From JAJPIG01 sp035504735 (GTDB lineage: Bacteria; Desulfobacterota; Binatia; Binatales; Binataceae), in assembly GCA_035504735.1 (NCBI GenBank), contig DATJRJ010000071.1, positions 1 to 41,014 on the forward strand: 41,014 nt of DNA, given 5' to 3'. The notes below the pieces were generated by a model. The model saw only the letters and a list, made by a program, of their open reading frames with translations. It did not search any database and was not told the DNA's origin. The position numbers and the translations under genes are program-made. Positions 1-6,938 of this stretch are shown here, piece after piece; position 1 is the stretch's first letter; each line of letters opens with the position of its first letter.

Positions 1-498
1 TTCGTCGGCAGCCCATTTCGAACTATGGAACAAAGCGTGCAGCATCCCTTTCACGCCCTCGCGCGAACAATCGTAATCGAGTAGCAGCTTGCGCGCTTCG
101 TTGAAGGGCGTGAAGCCGCCGCCGCTGGCCAGCACGATTGCGCGGGCCGGAAAGAGCGCGGCTTCCGATGCCATCGCGCGGGCGAGATAACTGCCGCCCA
201 TCGAATTGCCGATGAACGCAGCTCGTTCGACGCTTTTCACTTCGATGAAGCGCCGCATGTGGGCCAGCATCCGGCGGGGAAAATTTTCGAAATCATGCAG
301 CTTGTCGGTGCGGCCGAATCCCAGCCAGTCGGGCGCGATCACGTGAAAATGGCGCGCCAGGGCCTCCAGGTTGAACTCCCAGCTAAGCTCGGCGCAGCCG
401 CCGAATTCGCCGGAGTGAAACAGCACGACCTCCATGCCGCGGCCGGCTTCCAGGTAATGAGTGCGAATTCCGTCGACGTTCAGGAATAAGCTGCGCAT
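1..498 (-). CDS. Alpha/beta hydrolase, N-terminal part (runs off the window)
   Basis: Reading the minus strand from an ATG at 498 gives an open frame of 166 codons that continues past base 1, so the C-terminus is missing. The product begins MRSLFLNVDGIRTHYLEAG, the usual first strands of alpha/beta hydrolases. It continues with a WLGFGRTD segment and a nucleophile elbow GNSMGG (serine about residue 98). The catalytic acid and histidine would lie outside the window. The overall look resembles meta-cleavage-product hydrolases and related ester or C-C bond hydrolases, but the substrate cannot be read from this part. The usual oxyanion segment HGxG is replaced by HSGEFGG. It is divergent from the membrane-protein gene that starts at 662. 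The fold is certain; the specific function is not. Confidence 0.85.
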   Translation of the reverse strand, partial: MRSLFLNVDGIRTHYLEAGRGMEVVLFHSGEFGGCAELSWEFNLEALARHFHVIAPDWLGFGRTDKLHDFENFPRRMLAHMRRFIEVKSVERAAFIGNSMGGSYLARAMASEAALFPARAIVLASGGGFTPFNEARKLLLDYDCSREGVKGMLHALFHSSKWAADE

Positions 499-661
499 CG
501 GGCTTTGCCTCGAGATGGTTGTTGGGACACCGACCACATCCTCCCACTGACGGTCATCGCGCGCCAAGCCTTGACCTCGCGCGATCGTTACGCTTGCCTG
601 CTCGGCAACGCCGGGTCGCTGCGCTTCGCCGTGAGGCACGGGGGTTCACCAGGGAGGGATT

Positions 662-1762
662 ATGCGACGCCGCCATCAAGCGCTCCATGCGGCAGCGCTT
701 CCGATGCTCGCCTACTACCTGTTCTTTGCCGGTTTGCTCGCCGGGCCGGCCTGGATCGGCTACCACTACTTTGATTTGAATCGTTATCCGGCGGGCAACG
801 ATATCGTCAGCTATCTGCGTCTCGCCGAAGGCAAGGCCCCTGCCAATCCAGTTCATTTCTATCGCGTGGCCGTGCCGCTGGCGGCCCGCGTGCTGGCTGA
901 CGCAGTTTCGATGTTGGCTCCGAATCACGATCGGCAGGAGTTGATCCGCGGTGCATTCTTCGTGGTCAACCTGGCCATCACGGCGGCGGCAGCGCTCGTA
1001 CTCTTCCTGATGTTGCTCGACTTCGTCGGCGAACCCGGCTACGCGCTGCTCGGAGTCCTGGCGTTCCTTTTGAGCCGCGACGTGATCGACGAAACCGGAC
1101 TGCCGTCGATCGATAGTCTGTTGTTTCTGACCGTGGCCGCTTCGTTTTACGCCATCCGGGTCCGTTCGGCTGTTATCCTCGCCGTGGTGCTGCTGCTCGG
1201 TCCGGCAGTCAAAGAGAACTTCGCGTTCCTGGTCCCGATCCTGTTTTTTTTCGGCGCCTTGTCGAAGCGGCGAATCCTCGCCCTGCTGATCGTCGGTTAT
1301 GGGCTGGCTTTCGCAATCCGATCGGCGGTCGATGTCTGGCTTCACACCGCGCAGATACACAACCTCGCCGCAGCATTCTCCCACGCCGGCATGATTCCGG
1401 GCTCGATCCACAAGCTGTTGGACGGCCACGGCGAGCTGACCTTAATGATGGCCTTTGGGCCCTTCTGGCTGATATTGGCGCTCGGGTTTTTCGGCGGCGC
1501 CGAGGCCCGCGCGGCCTGGCTCAAACGGCTCGATGCGCCGCTGCTATGGTGGCTGCCGCTGGTCTGCGTTCAGATGCTGCTATCGGGAAACTTATCGCGG
1601 ATGGCGGTGCTGGCGTTTCCGACGATGGGGGCTGCGGTGGCGCTGATCCTGTCGCGGCATCCGATCGCGGTATCGCTGGTGCGGGGACTCGGGCCGGCTT
1701 CCAGAGCTATCGCAAACGAAGACAACCCGGGAATACCCCCAATCGAAGCCGAGACTCATTGA
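662..1762 (+). CDS. Polytopic membrane protein, possibly GT-C glycosyltransferase-like
   Basis: A 366-residue protein with about eight to ten hydrophobic segments, beginning with a membrane segment after MRRRHQALH. A GGGAGG ribosome-binding site lies just upstream of the ATG. Between the first two hydrophobic stretches is a polar loop (about residues 35-75) with NDIVSYLRLAEGKAPANP followed by YRVAVPLAARVL. This 'asp/asn-Y-x-x-LA-G ... R-x-x-xP-LA' pattern is common in uncharacterised GT-C-like membrane proteins that use lipid-linked sugars. I do not recognise the exact family. The next gene, 111 bp downstream on the same strand, is a polysaccharide-polymerase-like protein, which supports a role in surface glycans. 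Function is inference. Confidence 0.75.
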   Translation: MRRRHQALHAAALPMLAYYLFFAGLLAGPAWIGYHYFDLNRYPAGNDIVSYLRLAEGKAPANPVHFYRVAVPLAARVLADAVSMLAPNHDRQELIRGAFFVVNLAITAAAALVLFLMLLDFVGEPGYALLGVLAFLLSRDVIDETGLPSIDSLLFLTVAASFYAIRVRSAVILAVVLLLGPAVKENFAFLVPILFFFGALSKRRILALLIVGYGLAFAIRSAVDVWLHTAQIHNLAAAFSHAGMIPGSIHKLLDGHGELTLMMAFGPFWLILALGFFGGAEARAAWLKRLDAPLLWWLPLVCVQMLLSGNLSRMAVLAFPTMGAAVALILSRHPIAVSLVRGLGPASRAIANEDNPGIPPIEAETH

Positions 1763-1873
1763 TTTGGCCTCTGGACTCTTCCAGAGGAAGCGCGGCGTCG
1801 CCGCAGCTTTTCCCCGCCTCCAAATCCCGCCTGGTGCTCGCAGACCTCGGCAAAGGCAAGTAACATAGCGCGA

Positions 1874-3214
1874 ATGCTGTTTCTGGCTCTGCTCTTGCTG
1901 GGGGCTTGCGCAGTTCCCGTCGTCTGTTTCTCAGTGCGTCACAAAGGCGCTTTCCTGGCGATCTTCTCGATGGAATTCGCGGCATACTATTCGGTTCCGA
2001 TGCTGATGCTGCATCGGGTGCGAATCGGGGAATTTCCCGGCCGCGACCTCCCCGACCACCTGGTCTGCGAAGCACTTGAGCTGTCGCTGCTCGCATTCGG
2101 CCTCATATGCCTCGGCTATTTCCTGATACCGGAAAACGGATCGTTGATTCCGAGATTCAGGATGGTCTGGTCGAATCCAGGCGTGCTGCGTATCGCCGCC
2201 GCCGTGATGTGCGCGGTCGGCTTGTTCGCGACGTACTTTATGAATCAACACCGGCAGATCTCCAGTCCCAGCCAATTTGTGTCGTTTGCGTCCGATCTCG
2301 TGATGTATGGGATTGCCCTGCTCTTCACGCTCCAGATGTCGCACAAATTAAATCCACTGTATCTTTTTGCGCTGTGGGGATTCTTCATTCCGGCCCGCCT
2401 GTTGGTCGGAGTTTCCTCAGGAGCTGCCGCCGAAGTCCTGGACGTCGGCCTGGTGATGCTGGTGCTGTACTCCGAGCTCAAAGGACGACTCTGGTGGTCG
2501 GCGATTCTATTAGGGATGGTCGGGGTCGCCGTACTCCGCCCCCTGATGACGCCGTTTCGCGACCTCACGTGGATCCACGGCGCTCAAGCCGGCGGATCAA
2601 GCGTCCAGAAGCTCAAGGTTTTCGGTAACGTGGTGACCGGCGCTGCCGAAGGCCGCTTCGGCAACTACGACATGCTGACGCAATTCGCCGCCACGCGCCT
2701 GTGCGTCACCTGCACCTTCGCCGATGTGCTGCGGCAAACCCCGGCGATCGTGCCTTACTGGGGAGGCGACACCTACACCGAAATTCTCTACAAGCCGATT
2801 CCGAGGTTCTTGTGGCCCGGAAAACCGCGCGACGAGACTGGCCAGGAGTTCGGGCATCGTTATGGATACCTCGCGATTGGCGATTACGAGAGCACCTACA
2901 ACCTGCCTCAAACCGTCGAGCTTTACGCCAATTTCGGCTTCGCGGGCTTAATCATCGGCTCACTGCTATTCGGGATCTTCTACCGGACCGCCGAGCTGAT
3001 GTTTTTTCACCCGCATAGCGGCGTGGGTGCGGTCGCGCTGGGCTCAGTTATTCTGGCCCAATTGCTCGGAATCGAATCCGGCGCATCTCTGGAAATCGGT
3101 GGCTATCTGTGGGGACTGGTCGCCGTCGGTCTGGTGAATCTCGTGATTTACGTAGCCGAGTCTCTGTCCGACTCGGCGATCGCGACGCCTGCCGCAGCCT
3201 GGCCGCCACGCTGA
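1874..3214 (+). CDS. Putative oligosaccharide repeat-unit polymerase (Wzy/O-antigen polymerase-like)
   Basis: A 446-residue protein with about ten to twelve membrane segments. The telling part is the long extracytoplasmic loop at about residues 270-360. It contains PYWGGDTYTEILYKPIPRFLWPGKP, then a GHRYG motif, then LPQTVELYANFGFAGLIIGS at the next membrane segment. The order 'Y-x-x-IPRxLWPxKP ... GxxYG ... T-x-x-P ... ELYxNFGxxGxxxG' is typical of bacterial O-antigen and exopolysaccharide polymerases, which join lipid-linked repeat units on the outer face of the inner membrane. The ATG at 1874 is the first in-frame start but has only a weak ribosome-binding site. It follows another polytopic membrane protein and precedes a methyltransferase on the other strand. 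Neither a flippase nor glycosyltransferases are visible in the window. Confidence 0.7.
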   Translation: MLFLALLLLGACAVPVVCFSVRHKGAFLAIFSMEFAAYYSVPMLMLHRVRIGEFPGRDLPDHLVCEALELSLLAFGLICLGYFLIPENGSLIPRFRMVWSNPGVLRIAAAVMCAVGLFATYFMNQHRQISSPSQFVSFASDLVMYGIALLFTLQMSHKLNPLYLFALWGFFIPARLLVGVSSGAAAEVLDVGLVMLVLYSELKGRLWWSAILLGMVGVAVLRPLMTPFRDLTWIHGAQAGGSSVQKLKVFGNVVTGAAEGRFGNYDMLTQFAATRLCVTCTFADVLRQTPAIVPYWGGDTYTEILYKPIPRFLWPGKPRDETGQEFGHRYGYLAIGDYESTYNLPQTVELYANFGFAGLIIGSLLFGIFYRTAELMFFHPHSGVGAVALGSVILAQLLGIESGASLEIGGYLWGLVAVGLVNLVIYVAESLSDSAIATPAAAWPPR

Positions 3215-3526
3215 AATCTGATGCCGGGGCGCGGCTGGAACGCCGGTTCCCTCGATGCCAAAGCGGGGCAGCCGGCAAATCAAACTGCGCCTGCGGACTT
3301 TAGTTTTCGCCGCCGTCGCAACTGCTGATTTCGACGATCACCGGCGTGCTCCGCTCTCCACCGACGGGAGTTCGCTACAGCTCCTGACCAAATGAGTTCC
3401 GTGACCTCAGTCTCGAACGCTTCGGAGTTGCTATTCGACTGGCTAATCGCAGCAGTTCCAATTGCGAAATGATGGAATTCAGGAACGTGATTATCGATTC
3501 CCACTATAATGGCGAAGGCGGATGGT
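3215..3526. other. Gene-free stretch with a TATAAT box
   Basis: No convincing coding frame, RNA gene or terminator is visible here. A perfect TATAAT hexamer sits at 3505-3510, but no good -35 element lies 16-18 bp upstream. The codon pattern looks degraded, in keeping with decayed sequence after the polymerase gene. Confidence 0.4.
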
Positions 3527-3727
3527 ATGGCTACTACATTGCCGGCGCAGGATGTAGCCGACTACAACAGCGCGGGATATGTTCGTTCGATCAGCCCGCC
3601 GATCGATCCGGCTGCCGCAAACCTGATCGTGTCGTTGTTGCGCGCGGCCTCTTTGAGCTCAGGTGCCGCCAAGCCTGACGAGAAACCGGCGCCGCACTGG
3701 GCATTCACGCGTCCGCGGCGCGCCGGT
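3527..3727 (+). pseudogene. Possible N-terminal remnant of a phytanoyl-CoA dioxygenase (PhyH)-like gene
   Basis: A frame opens at ATG 3527 behind an AAGG ribosome-binding site and a TATAAT box (3505-3510). The first about 65 residues read like the start of PhyH-type Fe(II)/2-oxoglutarate dioxygenases: VADYNSAGYVRSI, then PIDPAAANLIVSLL, then KPAPHWAFTR, which recall 'v-x-x-Y-x-x-dGyv', 'ea-x-x-l-x-x-x-l' and 'KPHLLFxW'. No catalytic HxD or distal His region follows, because the frame runs straight into the antisense of the methyltransferase gene at 3728. If the resemblance is real, this is a truncated relic. It could also be chance, since the match is from memory and short. Confidence 0.3.
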
Positions 3728-4474
3728 TCAGCGCTCTTTCTCAGCCACCACCAAAAAACACTGGCTGATGATCGTGCCGCGGGCAGTACCGAACTCCGCC
3801 AGCATCCACAGGCAGGTAACGGCGCGGAAGAATTCCCACAACACCCATCTGACGGCGCTCTTGAGACTATGGACTATCACCCGGCCCTCAAAGCATTGGA
3901 CTCGCGCGAAACCCGAGGCCCGCAGCAACTGACTAATCGAACCGCGCGTGAAAGCCTGCTCGTGGGTAAAGTCACTGTAGAGGATGCGGCCGAAGAACGG
4001 CGACTCCGCGTTGATCGTGTTGATGATCCATCGACCACCGGGTTTCAGCGTGCGCGCCACTTGCACGGCAAATTCCAGCAGTTCGCTTTTGCGCAGATGT
4101 TCGACGAAGTCAAGTGATACAATCGCGTCCAGCGAACCGTCGGGCTCGCCCGCCAGCAGCTCCATCGCGTCGCCCTGCCGCACGATATCCTCCATTTGGA
4201 GACCGTGCGCGAGTTCGATCTGCGAGGGTGAGCGATCGATCCCCCGCAGATGACGATAGCCCGCTTGCCGGGCAAAATAGAGCAACGCCCCGTAACCGCA
4301 TCCGATTTCGAGCACACGCGCGTCACGGTCAGGCGGAAAGTGCCTGGCTATCACCGACTTCAGGAAGGGCGCCCGACGCGTGAGCAACTCATGGACCGGC
4401 GTAGAGTGGGAATGGCTATAATCGCGGTAAATCAGATCACGAAATTCTTCAGTCTCTTGCACGCACAGAACCAT
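3728..4474 (-). CDS. SAM-dependent class I methyltransferase
   Basis: About 248 residues from ATG 4474; a TTG eight codons upstream (4498) is the alternative, and neither has a clear ribosome-binding site. Motif I is VLEIGCGYGALL at about residues 54-65, followed by an acidic GIDRSPSQ motif II that binds the ribose of SAM. DAIVSLDFVEHL and LKPGGRWIINTINAE follow, the motifs of the Methyltransf_11/23 group acting on small molecules or lipids. The C-terminal part after residue 200 is hydrophobic, with an aromatic stretch VRWVLWEFFRAVTCLWML that may touch the membrane. It is convergent with the polymerase region. The substrate is unknown; the location suggests glycan or lipid modification. Confidence 0.85.
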   Translation of the reverse strand: MVLCVQETEEFRDLIYRDYSHSHSTPVHELLTRRAPFLKSVIARHFPPDRDARVLEIGCGYGALLYFARQAGYRHLRGIDRSPSQIELAHGLQMEDIVRQGDAMELLAGEPDGSLDAIVSLDFVEHLRKSELLEFAVQVARTLKPGGRWIINTINAESPFFGRILYSDFTHEQAFTRGSISQLLRASGFARVQCFEGRVIVHSLKSAVRWVLWEFFRAVTCLWMLAEFGTARGTIISQCFLVVAEKER

Positions 4475-4589
4475 AGTACGGCAGATCGCCGCGAGCAAAT
4501 TTGCAAAGCAATAATCTCACGCTGGAGCGAATGCGATAGCCAAATACGAGCAAGCGTTTCCGGCGGCATATACTTCCAGCGCCGAACGG

Positions 4590-4604
4590 TATATTATTAT
4601 AAAT
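4590..4604 (+). promoter_or_regulatory. AT-rich -10-like region upstream of the RRM gene
   Basis: TATATTATTATAAAT is a strikingly AT-rich island in GC-rich surroundings, about 85 bp before the RRM start. It would serve as a -10 region, but I cannot name a good -35 element. It leaves a 5' leader of about 80 nt. Confidence 0.35.
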
Positions 4605-4687
4605 GCTCACCTTCGGACGTTAAGATCAAAGATCGACGCCGGTTGCCTGCCGGGCGTTCCGAGTGTTTGGGGAGTGGAGATTACAAG

Positions 4688-4978
4688 ATGCCGAAGATTT
4701 ATGTTGGCAACCTCGCAGCCTCGGTCACTAGTCGAGACTTGCAGGAACATTTCTCTCGCGCAGGCGAAGTGTTGCACGCGATGGCGGTCCGGGATCGCGC
4801 CTCTGGCCGATGTCGCGGGTTCGGTTTTGTGGAAATGTCGGAGCTCTCCGACGTCGCGATCGCGTTCAGCCTGTTGAACAATACCGAATTGCATGGACAT
4901 CGAATAACAATTGAACCGGAACCGTCACTGAAGAACGGCAAAGCCCGCAATCGAGCGGTCGAACAATCTGCCAAGTAG
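4688..4978 (+). CDS. Single-RRM RNA-binding protein
   Basis: A 96-residue protein that is almost entirely one RNA recognition motif. RNP-2 is IYVGNL at residues 4-9 and RNP-1 is RGFGFVEM at residues 43-50, with the aromatic positions that stack on RNA bases intact. The tail after about residue 80 is short and basic (KNGKARNR). Small single-RRM proteins like this bind single-stranded RNA; in cyanobacteria and some proteobacteria several are cold-induced. Start: ATG 4688 matches the canonical RRM N-terminus and has GGAG upstream; the long upstream frame is not needed. The next gene on the same strand is a DEAD-box helicase, a natural partner in RNA remodelling. Confidence 0.93.
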   Translation: MPKIYVGNLAASVTSRDLQEHFSRAGEVLHAMAVRDRASGRCRGFGFVEMSELSDVAIAFSLLNNTELHGHRITIEPEPSLKNGKARNRAVEQSAK

Positions 4979-4998
4979 ATTTGACGATTCCGCGGCCC

Positions 4999-5028
4999 TT
5001 GATCTGCCTACCCATTAACTATATAGTT
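4999..5028 (+). promoter_or_regulatory. Predicted sigma70-type promoter of rhlE with a palindrome at the -10
   Basis: TTGATC (4999-5004) and TATAGT (5022-5027) are separated by exactly 17 bp. The -10 lies inside a perfect 12-bp palindrome AACTATATAGTT (5017-5028), which could be an operator. The predicted transcript would have a leader of about 115 nt before the helicase start. This is a pattern match only. Confidence 0.5.
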
Positions 5029-5142
5029 CTTCCAACCTAAGTAGGCTAAAGCGCTCGTGGGATTCCGCAGCGTTCCAATCGTAACCAACCAGAACCAATC
5101 GTTTGGCCTCATCGCCTGACTTGAATCCAGTGGCTCTGAAAC

Positions 5143-5154
5143 GGAGTTTTTCTG
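5143..5154 (+). promoter_or_regulatory. Ribosome-binding site that fixes a CTG start for rhlE
   Basis: GGAG at 5143-5146, a 5-nt spacer and then CTG at 5152-5154. The helicase frame is closed by a TGA at 5137-5139. Between that stop and the Q-motif phenylalanine there is no ATG, GTG or TTG. CTG gives the N-terminus MSFSAFPLSPEI, which fits RhlE proteins. Confidence 0.65.
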
Positions 5155-6390
5155 TCTTTTTCGGCTTTCCCTCTTTCACCTGAAATCCTGCGCTCGGTCC
5201 GTGACCGCGGACACCACCATCCAACGCCGATCCAATCGAGCGCGATTCCACTGGCGCTGGCCGGACGCGACCTGGTCGCAACCGCCAGCACCGGCAGCGG
5301 CAAAACCGCAGCTTTTTTGCTGCCGCTGCTCAACCGTCTGCAACATAACCGTAAAGGCGCCGTCAATGCGCTGATTCTCGCGCCGACGCGCGAACTGGCG
5401 GTTCAAATCGGCCGCGAGTTCAATCTGCTCGCCCGCCATACGGCCGTGCGCGCGGCCATAATCGTGGGCGGCGAATCGATGGGGCAACAACTGCGCGATT
5501 TGCAGAGCCGCCCGCAGGTTCTGATCGCCTGTCCCGGACGCCTGATCGATCATCTCGAACGGGGAACCGTCAGGCTCGACGCCGTGGAGCTGGTCGTGAT
5601 CGATGAAGCCGATCGGCTGCTCGACATGGGCTTCCTGCCGCAGTTGCGGCGCACGCTGCGGATGATCACCAAGCCGCATCAGACCTTGATGTTCTCGGCC
5701 ACGATGGATACGGGAGTCGAGAACGTCGCGCGCGAATTCCTGCGCAATCCGGAACGCATCACGATCGGCGAGGTCCGCACGCCTCCCATCACCATTCGCC
5801 AGCTTATCTTCCCGGTCTCGCAAGCAGATAAAGGCACGCTGCTGCTCGCGTTGCTGAAGCGCCCCGGCGTCACCAGCGCGCTGGTCTTCACGCGCACCAA
5901 GATCCGCGCCGATCGCGTCACCAAGCTCCTGGTACGGAGCCAGGTCAAGGCGATTGCGATTCATGGCGATCGCTCCCAGAGCCAGCGTTACGCCGCACTG
6001 GCCGGATTCCACCAGGGCAAGTATCGGGTCATGGTGGCGACCGATGTCGCGGCGCGCGGCCTCGACATTCCCGACATCTCGCACGTCATCAACTTCGATT
6101 TACCCGAAGTCCCCGAGACCTACATCCATCGTATCGGGCGAACGGCAAGGATGGGGAAATCCGGCGAGGCTTCGAGCCTGGTTACGCCGGAAGAGGCGCT
6201 TACGCTGCGCGACATCGAGCGTACGCTGGGAGTGAAACTCGAGCGCGCTAAGCTCGACGGCATTGACGCGCCCGAACTTGCGATTTCACGCGCCACGGCT
6301 GCGCGGTCGCGAGCCGCGGGCCTTCGTCAGCTCAACCCGCGGCAACTCGCCGCGCTCTCCCATCTGCGCGGGACCGCCGTCGCACGATAG
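5152..6390 (+). CDS. rhlE: DEAD-box RNA helicase, RhlE type
   Basis: A 412-residue protein when read from CTG 5152, the usual length of RhlE-type helicases. Seen in order: the Q motif (Phe 6, then PTPIQ at 24-28), Walker A STGSGKT at 46-52, motif Ia APTRELA, motif II DEAD at 151-154, motif III SAT at 182-184, motif IV/V region with ATDVAARGLDIP, and motif VI HRIGRTAR at 326-333. It unwinds short RNA duplexes using ATP, typically in ribosome assembly, RNA decay or cold adaptation. The C-terminus is short, without the long basic tail of some relatives. An ATP-binding domain without its first 55 residues (starting at TTG 5317) would lack Walker A, so the longer CTG reading is required. It follows the RRM gene by 173 bp and has its own promoter candidate. 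Confidence 0.93.
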   Translation: MSFSAFPLSPEILRSVRDRGHHHPTPIQSSAIPLALAGRDLVATASTGSGKTAAFLLPLLNRLQHNRKGAVNALILAPTRELAVQIGREFNLLARHTAVRAAIIVGGESMGQQLRDLQSRPQVLIACPGRLIDHLERGTVRLDAVELVVIDEADRLLDMGFLPQLRRTLRMITKPHQTLMFSATMDTGVENVAREFLRNPERITIGEVRTPPITIRQLIFPVSQADKGTLLLALLKRPGVTSALVFTRTKIRADRVTKLLVRSQVKAIAIHGDRSQSQRYAALAGFHQGKYRVMVATDVAARGLDIPDISHVINFDLPEVPETYIHRIGRTARMGKSGEASSLVTPEEALTLRDIERTLGVKLERAKLDGIDAPELAISRATAARSRAAGLRQLNPRQLAALSHLRGTAVAR

Positions 6391-6423
6391 CCGCCGTCGC
6401 ACGATAGCCGCCGTCGCACGATA
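6374..6423. repeat. 17-bp tandem repeat, three copies, spanning the rhlE stop codon
   Basis: The unit CCGCCGTCGCACGATAG occurs at 6374-6390, 6391-6407 and 6408-6423 (the third ends ATAA instead of ATAG). The first copy is the last codons of rhlE including its TAG; the copies are otherwise identical. It looks like slippage or duplication that adds length beyond the stop. Confidence 0.9.
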
Positions 6424-6431
6424 AACGAGGC

Positions 6432-6467
6432 GCTCGTCGAGGGTTTCCCTGGGAACCATCGACGAGC
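6432..6467. terminator. Strong stem-loop downstream of rhlE
   Basis: GCTCGTCGA (6432-6440) pairs perfectly with TCGACGAGC (6459-6467). Inside, GGTTTCCC and GGGAACC pair further with one bulged T. There is no T-tract, so it could be a 3'-end stabilising hairpin, a Rho-related site or a protein-binding site rather than an intrinsic terminator. Confidence 0.45.
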
Positions 6468-6485
6468 CGCAATCCGCCAGGGAAG

Positions 6486-6505
6486 CTGGCACCTGCCAGG
6501 TTTTC
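6486..6505 (+). terminator. Weak intrinsic-terminator-like hairpin after rhlE
   Basis: CTGGCA/TGCCAG (6486-6491 with 6494-6499) is followed by GTTTTCG. The stem is short and the T-run only four bases, so the call is tentative. Confidence 0.3.
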
Positions 6506-6938
6506 GCATCCGCTGCGCAAACCATATTGGGGATATAACACGACCTATTGCGCACGGACGCGGGCGTGAGTCTTGCTCCACTTCCGAGCATGGGGAGCAA
6601 TCGATCTCGGAATCCACTCCTGCTTTGGGTCACCCGCGCGACGATTTTTCGGAGCAGTTCTCAGTCGATTCCTCGTCATCGCGAGCAGAATTCCGAGCCG
6701 CCGAGCACGACTCTCGAGCCGCCGCACGAGCTCGATTTGGTCTTGTGGCTCGTGAATCCGCCCGATCGGATGGGTGATTCAGCGCGCCCGATGCGTGGGG
6801 ATGGCCCCGATAGCTCGGCTACTTCGCGGGCCTCGACCTCAGGAAATATAAAGCTTTCTCTGAAGATCCGCCATACGATCTGAGAAATCCACTTTCGTTG
6901 CCCTTTACATTTAGCGAATAAAAAGCGAAGGTGGTCTG
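6506..6938. other. Gene-free leader upstream of imuA
   Basis: About 430 bp without a credible gene; the short frames here have no recognisable domains and poor codon character. An imperfect direct repeat built on GAGCCGCCG occurs near 6694-6728, and a TATAAA next to AAAGCTTT lies at 6847-6857. I see neither CTGT-N8-ACAG, GAAC-N4-GTTC nor GTTC-N7-GTTC type SOS boxes. Confidence 0.5.
6894..6931 (+). promoter_or_regulatory. AGCGAA direct repeats before imuA, candidate control site
   Basis: AGCGAA occurs at 6913-6918 and again at 6924-6929, 11 bp apart (one helical turn), with an inverted relative TTTCGTT at 6894-6900. The second copy runs into the GAAGG ribosome-binding site (6927-6931). Because imu cassettes are usually under SOS control, this is the best visible candidate for a lineage-specific LexA or other operator. 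Confidence 0.35.

Noticed and set aside
3728..4117. Continuation of the dioxygenase-like frame over the methyltransferase gene
   Set aside because: From 3728 on it is only the antisense of the methyltransferase; it carries no PhyH iron-binding motif.
5176..6084. Minus-strand frame of 302 codons opposite rhlE
   Set aside because: Antisense of the helicase motifs; composition is that of a shadow.
6548..6883. Short plus-strand frame of 111 codons in the imuA leader
   Set aside because: No ribosome-binding site, no domain, Ser/Arg/Pro-rich random-looking product.
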